Positions 8,784 through 16,665 of a DNA stretch of 64,000 nucleotides are shown here, piece by piece. The notes beneath the pieces were generated by a model. It was not told the origin of the DNA. It worked only from the letters and a program-made list of their open reading frames with translations, and made no database searches. The position numbers and the translations under genes were made by a program. Source of the DNA: DATLED01 sp963750255 (GTDB lineage: Bacteria > Actinomycetota > Acidimicrobiia > Acidimicrobiales > CADCTF01); NCBI GenBank assembly GCA_963750255.1, contig CAVVPZ010000006.1:1-64000 (forward strand), written 5' to 3'. Every line of letters begins with the position of its first letter. Within the stretch, counting starts at the first letter, position 1.

Positions 8784-9370
8784 GGACGGCTAGGAAGATC
8801 GCCTCGACACACTTCACGGGCTAGTCGAGATTGGCCGACGGGTCGGTGCGCAGGGAGGGTCTGGCCGGCTGTGCTTCGACTGGTCGGCCGATGCGGCGGC
8901 GGTCTAGACAACGAGCCGGGGTGCCACAGAGCGATCTAGTGCCCAGAGCAGCTCTTTCCCACTCTCCGAAGCAGTGCGAGGTTCGGCGTAGTGCTCCCCG
9001 TCCTGAAGGAAGCCGACCCGCTCTGCGACCCTGCGACCCTGCGACGCTGCGGCTCTGCGCGTTCGCCGCGTCGCAACGGAGCGACACGCGCTGGAGCCGA
9101 GGCCATGTATCGAACGCAGTCCGTGCGGCCCGGGTGACGGCGCTCACGGCGTAACCGTGGCGCCGGGGTCCCGCCGCGCAGACGCTTTCGAGGTAGAGCG
9201 GATGCCTCTTCGGGGCAGTGATGAGAACCAACTTGAGAACATCCGGGAGAGAAAGGCGGTCTACGGTGGTGACTGCCGGTCAAGGCGACCGGCGTAGTTG
9301 TCCTGGCCAGCGGCCTCAAATGGCTCTGGCGGCGAACAGACGGACATCCCGGAAACACGCTCGAGGCGAT
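8784..9370. other. Gene-free end of the island
   Basis: This is 587 bases between the hairpin and the tRNA-Arg fragment. Open frames exist on both strands but show neither coding character nor family motifs. The only structure seen is a short tandem repeat at 9023-9059 and a 10-nt direct repeat (acatcccgga at 9344 and again at 9430) bracketing the tRNA fragment. Confidence 0.4.
9023..9059. repeat. 8-bp tandem repeat, about 4.6 copies
   Basis: CTGCGACC is repeated head to tail: two exact copies, then CTGCGACG, CTGCGGCT and a partial CTGCG. The unit is not a multiple of three, which fits non-coding DNA. No function is apparent. Confidence 0.6.
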
Positions 9371-9413
9371 CTACGGATCAGAAGGTTGGGGGTTCGAATC
9401 CCTCCGAGCGCGC
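9371..9413 (+). other. tRNA-Arg(ACG) 3' fragment, putative att site
   Basis: The sequence from the anticodon (CTACGG) through the variable loop, the T-arm GGGGGTTCGAATCCCTCC and the acceptor 3' strand CCGAGCGC matches the 3' part of an actinobacterial tRNA-Arg(ACG). The D-arm and 5' acceptor strand are missing: the bases before 9371 cannot pair with CCGAGCGC. It is not a functional tRNA. Such 3' duplicates mark attR of elements integrated into tRNA genes. Confidence 0.6.
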
Positions 9414-9429
9414 TGTGTGATGTCTCAAG

Positions 9430-9470
9430 ACATCCCGGATGTCGCGAACCCGTATCTGGGTTCGGGATGT
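9430..9470. terminator. Two-tier hairpin after the tRNA-Arg fragment
   Basis: ACATCCCG (9430-9437) pairs perfectly with CGGGATGT (9463-9470), and inside it GAACCC (9446-9451) pairs with GGGTTC (9458-9463), apart from one shared base. A short TCTGCCTTTC follows. It could be the original terminator of tRNA-Arg kept downstream of attR. Confidence 0.4.
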
Positions 9471-9693
9471 TCTGCCTTTCGGGGTGGTGGGCCTGGGGGC
9501 AGGCAGAGTTCGTTGGTAGTCGCGCAGGGGTTCGCCGGCGTCGCGTCCACGACGCGTGGGTGGAGGCGGCCGTTGATGGCCGACCGCCCCATCGACGTCG
9601 AAACTGGTCATCGCCGCCTGAGCGGCGGCGAGGTGATCGGGGCCGGCCGGCGTCGGCGCCGGTCACGGACGCCATCGTGGCACTTCGATGAGG

Positions 9694-10560
9694 TCAGACG
9701 CGGTTGGCGGCGAAGGTGTTGCAGACGTTGACTTCGCCGCTCCGGAAGCCACGGAGAAACCAGGTCTGGCGCTGCTCCGACGATCCGTGGGTCCACGCCT
9801 CGGGGTTGACCTGGCCGGTCGCCTGCTGCTGGATCCGGTCGTCGCCTATGACAGAAGCCGCGTCGAGCCCGTCTTTGATGTCGGCGTCGGTGAGCTGCTC
9901 GATGAACCCGGTGTCGACCGCTCCCTTGGCCCAGAGCCCGGCGTAACAGTCAGCCATCAACTCGGAGCGCACGCCCTTTGACTGCGGGCCGGTCTGACCG
10001 TCGCGGGCCTTGTCGAGGAAGCCCTGGAGTTGCGACACGTGGTGGCCGTACTCGTGGGCGATCACGTAGGCCTCGGCGAACGGGCCGCCATTGGCCCCGA
10101 ACCGAGAACGGAGTTCGTCATAGAAGCCGAGGTCGATGTACACCCGCTCATCGACCGGGCAATAGAACGGCCCGGTCGCCGACGTCGCCGACCCGCATCC
10201 GGTCTGGACCTGGCCGGTGAAGAAGGTCGTGAGGGCGGGCTGGTATTCCGGGTATGACGACGTCCAGAAGGCCTGCACCGAATTGACCACCGCCACGATG
10301 CGGCAGTCTTCGCGTTGGTTGGCGTCGGCGCCGGTCTGGCACTCGGCGCCGAGGTCGACCGCGCCCGCAGCCGGGGCCCGGCTGTCCGAGGCGCCGGTGT
10401 CGAGCGAGCTGGGATCACCGCCGAGAAACACGAAGGCCAGCACAACGACGAGGCCGATCAGACCACCGCCGCCGGCCATCGCTGGCAGTCCGCCCGCCCG
10501 CCTACCCCGTTGATCCGAGACCTGGCCGGCGTCGAGTCGCGCCCCGCTCTTGAACCGCAC
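9694..10560 (-). CDS. YpfJ-family neutral zinc metallopeptidase
   Basis: The protein has 288 residues from GTG 10560. A membrane anchor lies at about residues 31-48 (LIGLVVVLAFVFLGG), so the catalytic domain is probably outside. The zinc site is YVIAHEYGHHVSQLQGF (HExxH), with a later ELMADCYAGLWAKGAV supplying the third ligand, as in the KPN_02809/YpfJ family. Other family landmarks are FWTSSYPEYQPALTTFF and GPFYCPVDERVYIDLGFYDE, plus a Cys pair. Length and domain order match the family. The substrate is unknown. It is the first intact core gene after the island boundary. Confidence 0.85.
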   Translation of the reverse strand: MRFKSGARLDAGQVSDQRGRRAGGLPAMAGGGGLIGLVVVLAFVFLGGDPSSLDTGASDSRAPAAGAVDLGAECQTGADANQREDCRIVAVVNSVQAFWTSSYPEYQPALTTFFTGQVQTGCGSATSATGPFYCPVDERVYIDLGFYDELRSRFGANGGPFAEAYVIAHEYGHHVSQLQGFLDKARDGQTGPQSKGVRSELMADCYAGLWAKGAVDTGFIEQLTDADIKDGLDAASVIGDDRIQQQATGQVNPEAWTHGSSEQRQTWFLRGFRSGEVNVCNTFAANRV

Positions 10561-10578
10561 GACGTCAGTGTGGCTGGC

Positions 10579-10956
10579 TCAACGGTTGACCATGAAGTCC
10601 GCGGCCGAGGCGAAGTAGGCCGTCAGCTCTCCCCATTCGCCCGACGTGGGATCGAGGCCGGACGTCTCGACGGCAGCGGTCATGTGGAGCAGCCACCGAT
10701 CGCGCTCCCGTTCTCCGATGGCGAAGGGCGCATGGCGCATCCGGAGCCGGGGATGACCCCGTTCGTCGGAGTAGGTGCCGGGCCCGCCCCAGTACTGCAC
10801 CAAGAAGAGCGCGAGCCAGCGCCGTTCGGCCGACAAGTCGCCGTCCGGATACAGCGGACGCAGGATGTCGTCTCCGGCCACACCGTCATAGAAGCGGTCG
10901 ACCAAGGCGGCGAAGAACGCTTCGCCGCCGACCCGTTCGTAGAGCGATGACGTCAC
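10579..10956 (-). CDS. glbO: Group II truncated hemoglobin
   Basis: A 125-residue globin of the trHbO type: SLYERVGGEAFFAALVDRFY at the start, then LFLVQYWGGPGTYSDERGHP and LRMRHAPFAIGERERDRWL, where the His before APF is the proximal haem ligand. Group II globins bind oxygen tightly and are linked to oxygen delivery or NO and peroxide defence. The GTG at 10956 is chosen because a TACCGT hexamer ends 6 nt before it, the leaderless spacing seen at many genes here. It is 18 bp from the zinc peptidase on the same strand, so the two may be cotranscribed. Confidence 0.85.
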   Translation of the reverse strand: MTSSLYERVGGEAFFAALVDRFYDGVAGDDILRPLYPDGDLSAERRWLALFLVQYWGGPGTYSDERGHPRLRMRHAPFAIGERERDRWLLHMTAAVETSGLDPTSGEWGELTAYFASAADFMVNR

Positions 10957-10981
10957 CCTGCGACGGTACCCGTCCCCGAGA

Positions 10982-13339
10982 TCAGGAAGCGATGGTCGCG
11001 ACCGCCGCGGGCAGCGACGCCATCTCACCCCGGCGTCGGGCGGCAGCCTGATCGGTCAGCATCGCGACCGTGGCCTCGACGGTCAACGGCCGGGCAAACC
11101 AGTATCCCTGGCCCAGGTCGCACCGCAGGGCCCGAAGCTCTTGCAGCTCCTCGTCCAACTCGATGCCCTCGGCGATGGTTTGCAGCTGAAGGATGCGGCC
11201 CAACTCGACGATGGTGCGGACAATGCCCATCTTCTGCGGTTCGTCGCGCACCCCGTGCACGAACGAGCGGTCGATCTTGAGGATGTCGATGGGGAAACTG
11301 CACAGGTAGCTCATCGACGAGTAGCCGGTGCCGAAGTCGTCGATGGCGAGGCGCACTCCCAGCCGCTTCAGCTCGTGGAGGCGGGCGGTCATTGCCTCGG
11401 CGTCGGCCATAACCGCTGACTCGGTGATCTCGAGGACGACCTCGTCCGGTCGGATCCCGGTTCGGCTGAGGATCGAGGCCACGTCGTCGACGAGACGGTC
11501 GTCCTGCAACTGGCGAGCGGACAGGTTGACGCTCATCGTGCGGGGAGCGTCGAGGCCGAACTCGCGCTTCCACGCCACCGCCTGATGACACGCCTCTTCG
11601 AGTACCCACGCGCCGAGTCGCACAATGAGTCCGGTGTCCTCGGCGACGGGGATAAACATCCCCGGCGGCACCATGCCCCGTTCGGGTGACTGCCAGCGAA
11701 CGAGCGCCTCCATACCCGAGATGCGACCGGTCTCGAGGTTCACGGTCGGCTGGTAGTGCAACACGAACTCGTCACGATCGACCGCCTTGCGCAAGTCGGC
11801 CTCGAGGTCGAGCCGATCGAGCATGGCTTGATGCATGCTCGGCTTGAAGAGTTCCGAACGATTGCGACCGCGGTTCTTGGCCGTGTACATGGCGACGTCG
11901 GCGTTGCGCAGCAGATCGTCGGCGCCGCTACTGGTGGTCTCGGCGATGGTGATGCCGATGCTCGCCGTCACCACCACCTCTTTTCCGTCGACGATGAACG
12001 GCACGCGGAGCGAGTCGAGGATCCGCTCGGCCACGACGGTGGCATCGATCGACTCGCCGAGGTCCTCGACGAGAACGGCGAACTCGTCGCCCCCGAGTCG
12101 ACACGCGGTGTCGGACGGACGGAGCAGGTTGCGTAGGCGGTCGCCCACTGCGACGAGAAAGTCGTCGCCGAACGCGTGACCGAGGCTGTCGTTGAGGTTC
12201 TTGAAGCCGTCGATGTCGAACAGCAACACGGCGATCGGTCGGTGCTGGCGACGCATGCGGGCGAGTGCGTGCTCGACCCGGTTGCGGAAGAGGGCCCGGT
12301 TGGCCAACCCGGTGAGCGAGTCGTGGAACGCCTGGTGGGCCAAACGATCCTCGAGGTGCTTGCGCTCGGTCACATCTCGGGTGTTGAGCACCATCCCCTC
12401 GATGGTCGGATCGTCGAGACGGGCCGACACCGACGACTCGACATGGCGCCACGACCCGTCGGCATGGCGAACGCGACACTCGATGCGCTCGGTGCCCGAG
12501 CGGGCCGCTGTCTCGATGAGCGCGCCCACGACGTTGCGGACGTCGTCGGGGTGGACGAGGCGCTGGAGTTCGGTGTCGAGCAGGTCGTCGACCTCGTGGC
12601 CGAACACGCTGGTCACCGATGGGCTCTGGTACATGATCTTGCCCACGGCGTCGGTGACGGTGATGACGTCGGAGGAGTTCTGCACCAGCGAGCGGAACCG
12701 CTCCTGGTTGCTCATTTCCAAGGCGTTTCGGGCGGCGTGCTCGCGGGCCCGTCTGGCCTGGCGAAGCAGGAGCCAGACGATCGCGCCGGCGACGAGGATC
12801 AGGAGCAGGGTGCCGAGGTCGCTGCCTTGTTCGAGTTCGGCGGCCCGCTCGCCGCTGATCTTGGCGGCGTCGCCGACGTCGTCGAGGATCCAACGAGCCG
12901 ACACCCCGGCGCTGGCGTCGAGGCTCTGCGCCGCCAGCGACGGCTGCCCGTTGGCCAGCATCCGCAGCGTGTTGTCGGCGTCGACGCGGAAGGCGGCCGA
13001 CTCCGTCCGCAGCCGGCGCACGAGCGAGGGCTCGACCCCAGCGATGGCATCGAGGGAGGCGAGCGTGCCGTCGACCTCGGCTCGGCTGCGCCGCACCTCA
13101 TCGAGGAGCGCCTCGCCGGCCCGATGTTCGGCCACGCCCCGGCCGAGTTGGGCGTATTGCTCTTGGGTCAGCCCGTCGAGCCGGGTGAGCAACAGCTCGG
13201 CCGTATGGCCGTCAGCTGCCCGGTCCCGCAGCGCGGCGACGCCCCACCCGGCGCTGACGATGACCAGCAACACGGTCAGCGGAGCAAGCTGCCGGGCGAC
13301 CCGCGTCATCGCACCCGGAGTCACCGCCGTGTTGGCCAT
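10982..13339 (-). CDS. Membrane PAS-GGDEF-EAL cyclic di-GMP protein
   Basis: The protein has about 785 residues from ATG 13339. Order: a first membrane helix LTVLLVIVSAGWGVAAL (residues about 20-36), an outside helical sensor region, a second helix TLLLILVAGAIVWLLL (about 170-185), a PAS domain (RFRSLVQNSSDVITVTD, HPDDVRNVVGAL), a GGDEF domain with intact CRLGGDEFAVLVED, and an EAL domain with SGMEALVRWQSPERG, VLEITESAVM and IDDFGTGYSS. Both signatures are intact, so both diguanylate cyclase and phosphodiesterase activity are possible. The frame is open to 13441, but the first codons there lie in a 17-bp inverted repeat; 13390 and 13309 are other possible starts. Confidence 0.85.
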   Translation of the reverse strand: MANTAVTPGAMTRVARQLAPLTVLLVIVSAGWGVAALRDRAADGHTAELLLTRLDGLTQEQYAQLGRGVAEHRAGEALLDEVRRSRAEVDGTLASLDAIAGVEPSLVRRLRTESAAFRVDADNTLRMLANGQPSLAAQSLDASAGVSARWILDDVGDAAKISGERAAELEQGSDLGTLLLILVAGAIVWLLLRQARRAREHAARNALEMSNQERFRSLVQNSSDVITVTDAVGKIMYQSPSVTSVFGHEVDDLLDTELQRLVHPDDVRNVVGALIETAARSGTERIECRVRHADGSWRHVESSVSARLDDPTIEGMVLNTRDVTERKHLEDRLAHQAFHDSLTGLANRALFRNRVEHALARMRRQHRPIAVLLFDIDGFKNLNDSLGHAFGDDFLVAVGDRLRNLLRPSDTACRLGGDEFAVLVEDLGESIDATVVAERILDSLRVPFIVDGKEVVVTASIGITIAETTSSGADDLLRNADVAMYTAKNRGRNRSELFKPSMHQAMLDRLDLEADLRKAVDRDEFVLHYQPTVNLETGRISGMEALVRWQSPERGMVPPGMFIPVAEDTGLIVRLGAWVLEEACHQAVAWKREFGLDAPRTMSVNLSARQLQDDRLVDDVASILSRTGIRPDEVVLEITESAVMADAEAMTARLHELKRLGVRLAIDDFGTGYSSMSYLCSFPIDILKIDRSFVHGVRDEPQKMGIVRTIVELGRILQLQTIAEGIELDEELQELRALRCDLGQGYWFARPLTVEATVAMLTDQAAARRRGEMASLPAAVATIAS

Positions 13340-13424
13340 GCCCGTGGATCGACCACGCTCGGTGACCAATGAATAGGCCGAACGAGCCATTTCCACTAGT
13401 CCGTTCAGCCCTCCCCTGCCGTTC

Positions 13425-13465
13425 TGGGCGCATTCGTGCACCCAGGAGGTGCACTAATGCGCCCA
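13425..13465. repeat. 17-bp inverted repeat with 7-nt loop
   Basis: TGGGCGCATTCGTGCAC (13425-13441) is the reverse complement of GTGCACTAATGCGCCCA (13449-13465) except at one position, around the loop CCAGGAG. It lies 21 nt past the 3' end of tRNA-Ser(GCU) and upstream of the GGDEF-EAL gene, all on the - strand. It could end tRNA transcription or act as an operator. No T-run follows on the - strand. Confidence 0.7.
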
Positions 13466-13486
13466 AAAGGCGGGGTGGAACTCGAG

Positions 13487-13575
13487 CGGAGAGGGAGGGA
13501 TTTGAACCCTCGGACCCGGTTTCCCAAGTCACCTCATTAGCAGTGAGGCCGATTCGGCCACTCTCGCACCTCTCC
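13487..13575 (-). tRNA. tRNA-Ser(GCU)
   Basis: The - strand folds into a tRNA: GGAGAGG pairs with CCTCTCC, the anticodon loop CTGCTAA carries GCT, the long variable arm typical of serine tRNAs is present, and the T-arm is GAGGGTTCAAATCCCTC with G as discriminator. CCA is not encoded. Confidence 0.95.
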
Positions 13576-13652
13576 CTGGGCGCAACGGTAGCCGCGCCAG
13601 TCGTGCCATCCACGCCCAGCCCTTGCGCTGTCGCCTCGCGCACGTCGAACAT

Positions 13653-14864
13653 GTGTTCGTGCGCGACGTGGCCAGCATTCTCCATGCCGACCTCGACTCG
13701 TTCTACGCCTCGGTCGAACAACGCGACGACCCCAGCCTGCGGGGCCGGCCGGTGGCCGTCGGCGGAGGGGTCGTCCTGGCCGCCAGCTACGAGGCCAAGG
13801 CCTTTGGCGTGCGAGCGGCGATGGGGGGTCGCCAAGCTCGGGCCTTGTGCCCGGGCCTCGTCACGGTGCCACCGAGGATGGCGGCGTATGTCGACGCCAG
13901 CCGGGCGGTGTTCGACGTGTTCGACGACACCACGCCGCTGGTCGAGGGCATTTCGATCGACGAGGCCTTCCTCGACGTCGGCGGATTGCGAAGGGTCAGC
14001 GGCACACCCACTGAGATCGCCATTCGGCTCCGGGCCACCGTGCTCGAACGGGTCGGGCTGCCCATCAGCGTGGGGGTGGCGACGACGAAGTTCCTGGCCA
14101 AGGTGGCCAGCGCCGTCTCGAAGCCCGACGGCCTGCTCGTCGTCGAAGCCGGCACGGAGTTGGCCTTTCTCCATCCGCTCCCGGTCGAGCGGCTCTGGGG
14201 AGTGGGCAAGGTCACCTCGGCCAAGTTGCACGACCGGGGGCTCGCCACCGTCGGGGAGATCGCCGCCCTGCCGCTCGACACCCTCGTCGCCATCCTCGGG
14301 CCCGGGTCGGCCCACCACCTGCACTCGCTCGCCCACGCCCGCGACCCCCGCCGGGTCGAGGCGCGACGGCGGCGGCGGTCGATCGGCTCGCAACGGGCAC
14401 TCGGCGCCGGACCCCACTCGGCCCAGGACATCGACACGACCGTCGTTCAACTCGTCGACCGGGTCACCGAACGGCTGCGCAAGGCCGGGCACGTCGGGCG
14501 TACGGTCGTCCTCCGTCTGCGCTTCGAGGACTTCTCCCGGGCCACGAGGTCGCGCACCCTCCCGCAAGCGACCGGCGACACCAAGCCCGTACTCGACGCG
14601 TTGCGGGCCCTGGCCGCCGACGCGCTTCCCGTCATCCGCCAGCGGGGCCTCACCCTCATCGGATTGTCGATCACCAACCTCGACGACGACGACGCCGTGC
14701 AACTCGAGTTGCCCTTCGGTCACCAGACCGGGGCGCTCGACGTGGTCGTCGACGACCTCCGCCAGCGCTTCGGTAGCGCAGCGGTGTCGCGGGCGGTGCT
14801 GCTCGGACGCGATCCTGGGACCACGATGCCGATGCTGCCCGACCCACCGCCCGACAAGGGCTAG
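13653..14864 (+). CDS. dinB: DNA polymerase IV (Y family)
   Basis: A protein of 403 residues from GTG 13653 with the Y-family palm motif ILHADLDSFYASVEQRDDPS near the N-terminus, the second acidic motif SIDEAFLDVGGL, the HhH part WGVGKVTSAKLHDRGLATVG and the little-finger domain (RTVVLRLRFEDFSRATRSRT). Near the end QLELPF resembles a sliding-clamp-binding motif. It copies past damaged bases with low fidelity. The gene sits between two tRNA-Ser genes that run on the opposite strand, only 5 bp from the second. The open frame extends to 13623, but the GTG 13653 start keeps the usual distance to the first Asp. Confidence 0.9.
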   Translation: MFVRDVASILHADLDSFYASVEQRDDPSLRGRPVAVGGGVVLAASYEAKAFGVRAAMGGRQARALCPGLVTVPPRMAAYVDASRAVFDVFDDTTPLVEGISIDEAFLDVGGLRRVSGTPTEIAIRLRATVLERVGLPISVGVATTKFLAKVASAVSKPDGLLVVEAGTELAFLHPLPVERLWGVGKVTSAKLHDRGLATVGEIAALPLDTLVAILGPGSAHHLHSLAHARDPRRVEARRRRRSIGSQRALGAGPHSAQDIDTTVVQLVDRVTERLRKAGHVGRTVVLRLRFEDFSRATRSRTLPQATGDTKPVLDALRALAADALPVIRQRGLTLIGLSITNLDDDDAVQLELPFGHQTGALDVVVDDLRQRFGSAAVSRAVLLGRDPGTTMPMLPDPPPDKG

Positions 14865-14868
14865 CGAG

Positions 14869-14951
14869 CGGAGGGGGTGGGATTCGAACCCACGGGGCTT
14901 GCGCCCGCTCGCTTTCAAGGCGAGTCGATTCGGCCGCTCTCGCACCCCTCC
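14869..14951 (-). tRNA. tRNA-Ser(UGA)
   Basis: The - strand has acceptor GGAGGGG pairing with CCCCTCC, anticodon loop CTTGAAA with TGA, a long variable arm (CGGGCGCAAGCCC) and T-arm GTGGGTTCGAATCCCAC, with G as discriminator. CCA is not encoded. Confidence 0.95.
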
Positions 14952-14964
14952 GATGGCGACGATG

Positions 14965-15903
14965 CTAGCGACGGACCTGGGCCCGGAGGCCGGCGACCCA
15001 CTCGTCGGCCGCCTTCCAGTTCTCCTCGACGTCGCGCCGGATGGCGTCACCCTTGGCTCCGGCGGCCGGATACGACCCGAGGAACTTCACGTCGCCGATG
15101 TCGGCCCGGAGGTTGCGCAGGCAATCGGCCACGATCTCGTCGGCGACGTGGCCTTCGAAGTCGATGATGAAGCAGTAGTCGCCCAGCGACTTCTTGGTCG
15201 GACGCGACTCGAACTTGGTGAGGTTGATCTCGCGGGCCGCGAACTGCGCCGAAATCATGTGGAGGTTGCCGGGCCGGTCGGCGCCCTGGAAGAGGACGAT
15301 GCTGGTCTTGTCGTGCCCGGTGGGGCGCGGGATGCCCTCGCGGGCGACGACCACGAACCTCGTGGCATTGTCGGGGAAGTCCTCGATGCCGGGGGCGAGC
15401 ACGTCGAGGCCGTAGAGGGTGGCGGCCAACGCCGGTGCCCAGCGCGGCGGTGGCTTCGGGCCGGTCGGCGGCCACCAGTTGCACGGCTTCGGCCGTCGAG
15501 TTGGCCGCCACCAACTCGACGTCGGGCAGGTGGGCGGCGAAGTAGTCGCGGCACTGCTCCATGGCGTCGGGAAACGAGACCACCCGCCGGACGTCTGACA
15601 GCGCCAGGCCCGGCGGGGCCAGCAGGTTCTGGCGGATGCGGAGGACGACCTCGCGCTGGATGAGCAGGTCGGAGATGAAGACCAGGTGGTCGAGCACCGA
15701 CCGTACGCTGCCCTCGATCGAGTTCTCGAAGCCCACGAACCCGAGGTCGAGATCTCCGGCCTCGACGGCGCCGATGATCTCGGCGTGGCTGGCCTTGGGT
15801 CGAGCACGGCCCCCGCGTAGTCGGCCTCGCTGAGCAGGGCCTCCTCGCCGAAGGTGCCGGGCGGGCCGAGGAAGCCGATGCGCAGGTCTGAGGGCGTGGT
15901 CAT
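14965..15903 (-). CDS. pheA: Prephenate dehydratase, two apparent frameshifts
   Basis: Converts prephenate to phenylpyruvate, the committed step of phenylalanine synthesis. The N-terminus from ATG 15903 reads MTTPSDLRIGFLGPPGTFGE. After an indel near 15800 the next frame has GFENSIEGSVRSVLDHL, VVSFPDAMEQCRDYFAAHLP and ANSTAEAVQLVA. After a second indel near 15425 come LDVLAPGIEDFPDNATRFVV and KTSIVLFQGADRPGNLH, then the ACT domain with FESRPTKKSLGDYCFIIDFE, which normally senses Phe. All motifs are present and the lesions are single bases (a missing C in a C-run, an extra G), so I take them as sequence errors. It is divergent from larB, with 24 bp between. Confidence 0.8.
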   Translation of the reverse strand: MTTPSDLRIGFLGPPGTFGEEALLSEADYAGAVLDPRPATPRSSAPSRPEISTSGSWASRTRSRAAYGRCSTTWSSSPTCSSSARSSSASARTCWPRRAWRCQTSGGWSRFPTPWSSAATTSPPTCPTSSWWRPTRRPKPCNWWPPTGPKPPPRWAPALAATLYGLDVLAPGIEDFPDNATRFVVVAREGIPRPTGHDKTSIVLFQGADRPGNLHMISAQFAAREINLTKFESRPTKKSLGDYCFIIDFEGHVADEIVADCLRNLRADIGDVKFLGSYPAAGAKGDAIRRDVEENWKAADEWVAGLRAQVRR

Positions 15904-15927
15904 CACGCGAGGCAGGATAGAGGCGTC

Positions 15928-16665
15928 ATGGACGAACCGGCCCTCCGCCAACTCCTCGAGGACGTTCGCACCGGCGCCCTGCATCCCGACGCAGCGGCGG
16001 CCCGGCTGCGCCGCCTGCCCTTCGCCGACCTGGGCTTCGCCAAGGTCGACCACCACCGCGCCTTGCGCCAAGGGATCGCGGAGGCGGTCTACGGGCCGGG
16101 CAAGACGCCCTCGCAGTGTGCCGACATCGTGGCCGAACTCCTTCGCGAGCCCGACGGCGGACCGGTCCTGTTGACCCGCGTCGACGACGAGCAGGCCGAG
16201 GCGTCGATGGACCGCAACCCGGGCGGGGTGCGGACCGGCCGCACCATCGTCTGGCGGCCGGCCACGGGCCGGACGGCCCGCATCCTCGTCATCACCGCCG
16301 GCACTGGCGATCTCCCCGTGGCCGAGGAGTGCGTCACGACCTTGACGGCCTACGGGTTCGCCCCCACGCTGCTCGTCGACTGTGGGGTGGCCGGCGTCCA
16401 CCGACTGCTCGCCACCGCCGACGAGTTGGCCGCCGCCGACGCCGTGGTCGTCGTGGCCGGGATGGAGGGCGCGTTGGCCAGCCTCGTCGGGGGCATCACC
16501 CCCGCTCCGGTGGTGGCTATTCCCACCTCGACGGGCTACGGAGCCGCGCTCGAGGGCGTGACCGCCTTGTTGGCCATGCACGCGTCGTGCGCCGCCGGGA
16601 TCACGGTGGTCGGCATCGACAACGGGTTCGGCGCCGCGTGCGCCGTGGCCCGGATCCTTCCGTGA
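15928..16665 (+). CDS. larB: LarB, pyridinium-3,5-bisthiocarboxylate nickel cofactor synthesis
   Basis: LarB carboxylates and hydrolyses nicotinate adenine dinucleotide in the first step of the nickel-pincer nucleotide cofactor pathway. The 245 residues have the N-terminal helical part (LRQLLEDVRTGALHPDAAAA, FAKVDHHRALRQGIAEAVYG) and the AIR-carboxylase-like core: ILVITAGTGDLPVAEECVTT, VVVVAGMEGALASLVGGI and VVAIPTSTGYGAALEGVTAL. Length matches the family. Its stop overlaps the larC start (GTGA), so the two are coupled. No larE, larA or lactate racemase target lies in the window. Confidence 0.85.
   Translation: MDEPALRQLLEDVRTGALHPDAAAARLRRLPFADLGFAKVDHHRALRQGIAEAVYGPGKTPSQCADIVAELLREPDGGPVLLTRVDDEQAEASMDRNPGGVRTGRTIVWRPATGRTARILVITAGTGDLPVAEECVTTLTAYGFAPTLLVDCGVAGVHRLLATADELAAADAVVVVAGMEGALASLVGGITPAPVVAIPTSTGYGAALEGVTALLAMHASCAAGITVVGIDNGFGAACAVARILP

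Larger units (their letters stand above)
1..9413. mobile_element. Right end of a genomic island ending at a tRNA-Arg 3' fragment
   Basis: This stretch carries unrelated, mostly frameshifted cargo genes on both strands, an IS110 transposase and an RHS fragment, and it ends at a 43-nt copy of the 3' end of tRNA-Arg(ACG) at 9371-9413. From 9694 on, the gene content becomes ordinary core chromosome. Tyrosine integrases that insert into the 3' end of a tRNA gene leave the intact tRNA on one side and a 3' duplicate on the other. The fragment reads on the + strand, so the intact tRNA-Arg and the integrase should lie to the left, outside the window. The island call is inference; the tRNA fragment and the change in gene content are seen directly. 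Confidence 0.55.

Noticed and set aside
9316..9675. A - strand frame with GGIRTPNLLIRRS
   Set aside because: This string is the well-known false translation of the T-arm of a tRNA; here it comes from the tRNA-Arg fragment.
12176..13376. Two + strand open frames of nearly 400 codons
   Set aside because: Both are antisense to the first GGDEF-EAL gene, whose motifs are unambiguous.
13212..15050. A - strand open frame of 612 codons
   Set aside because: It crosses both tRNA-Ser genes and runs antisense to dinB; no coding motif is visible.
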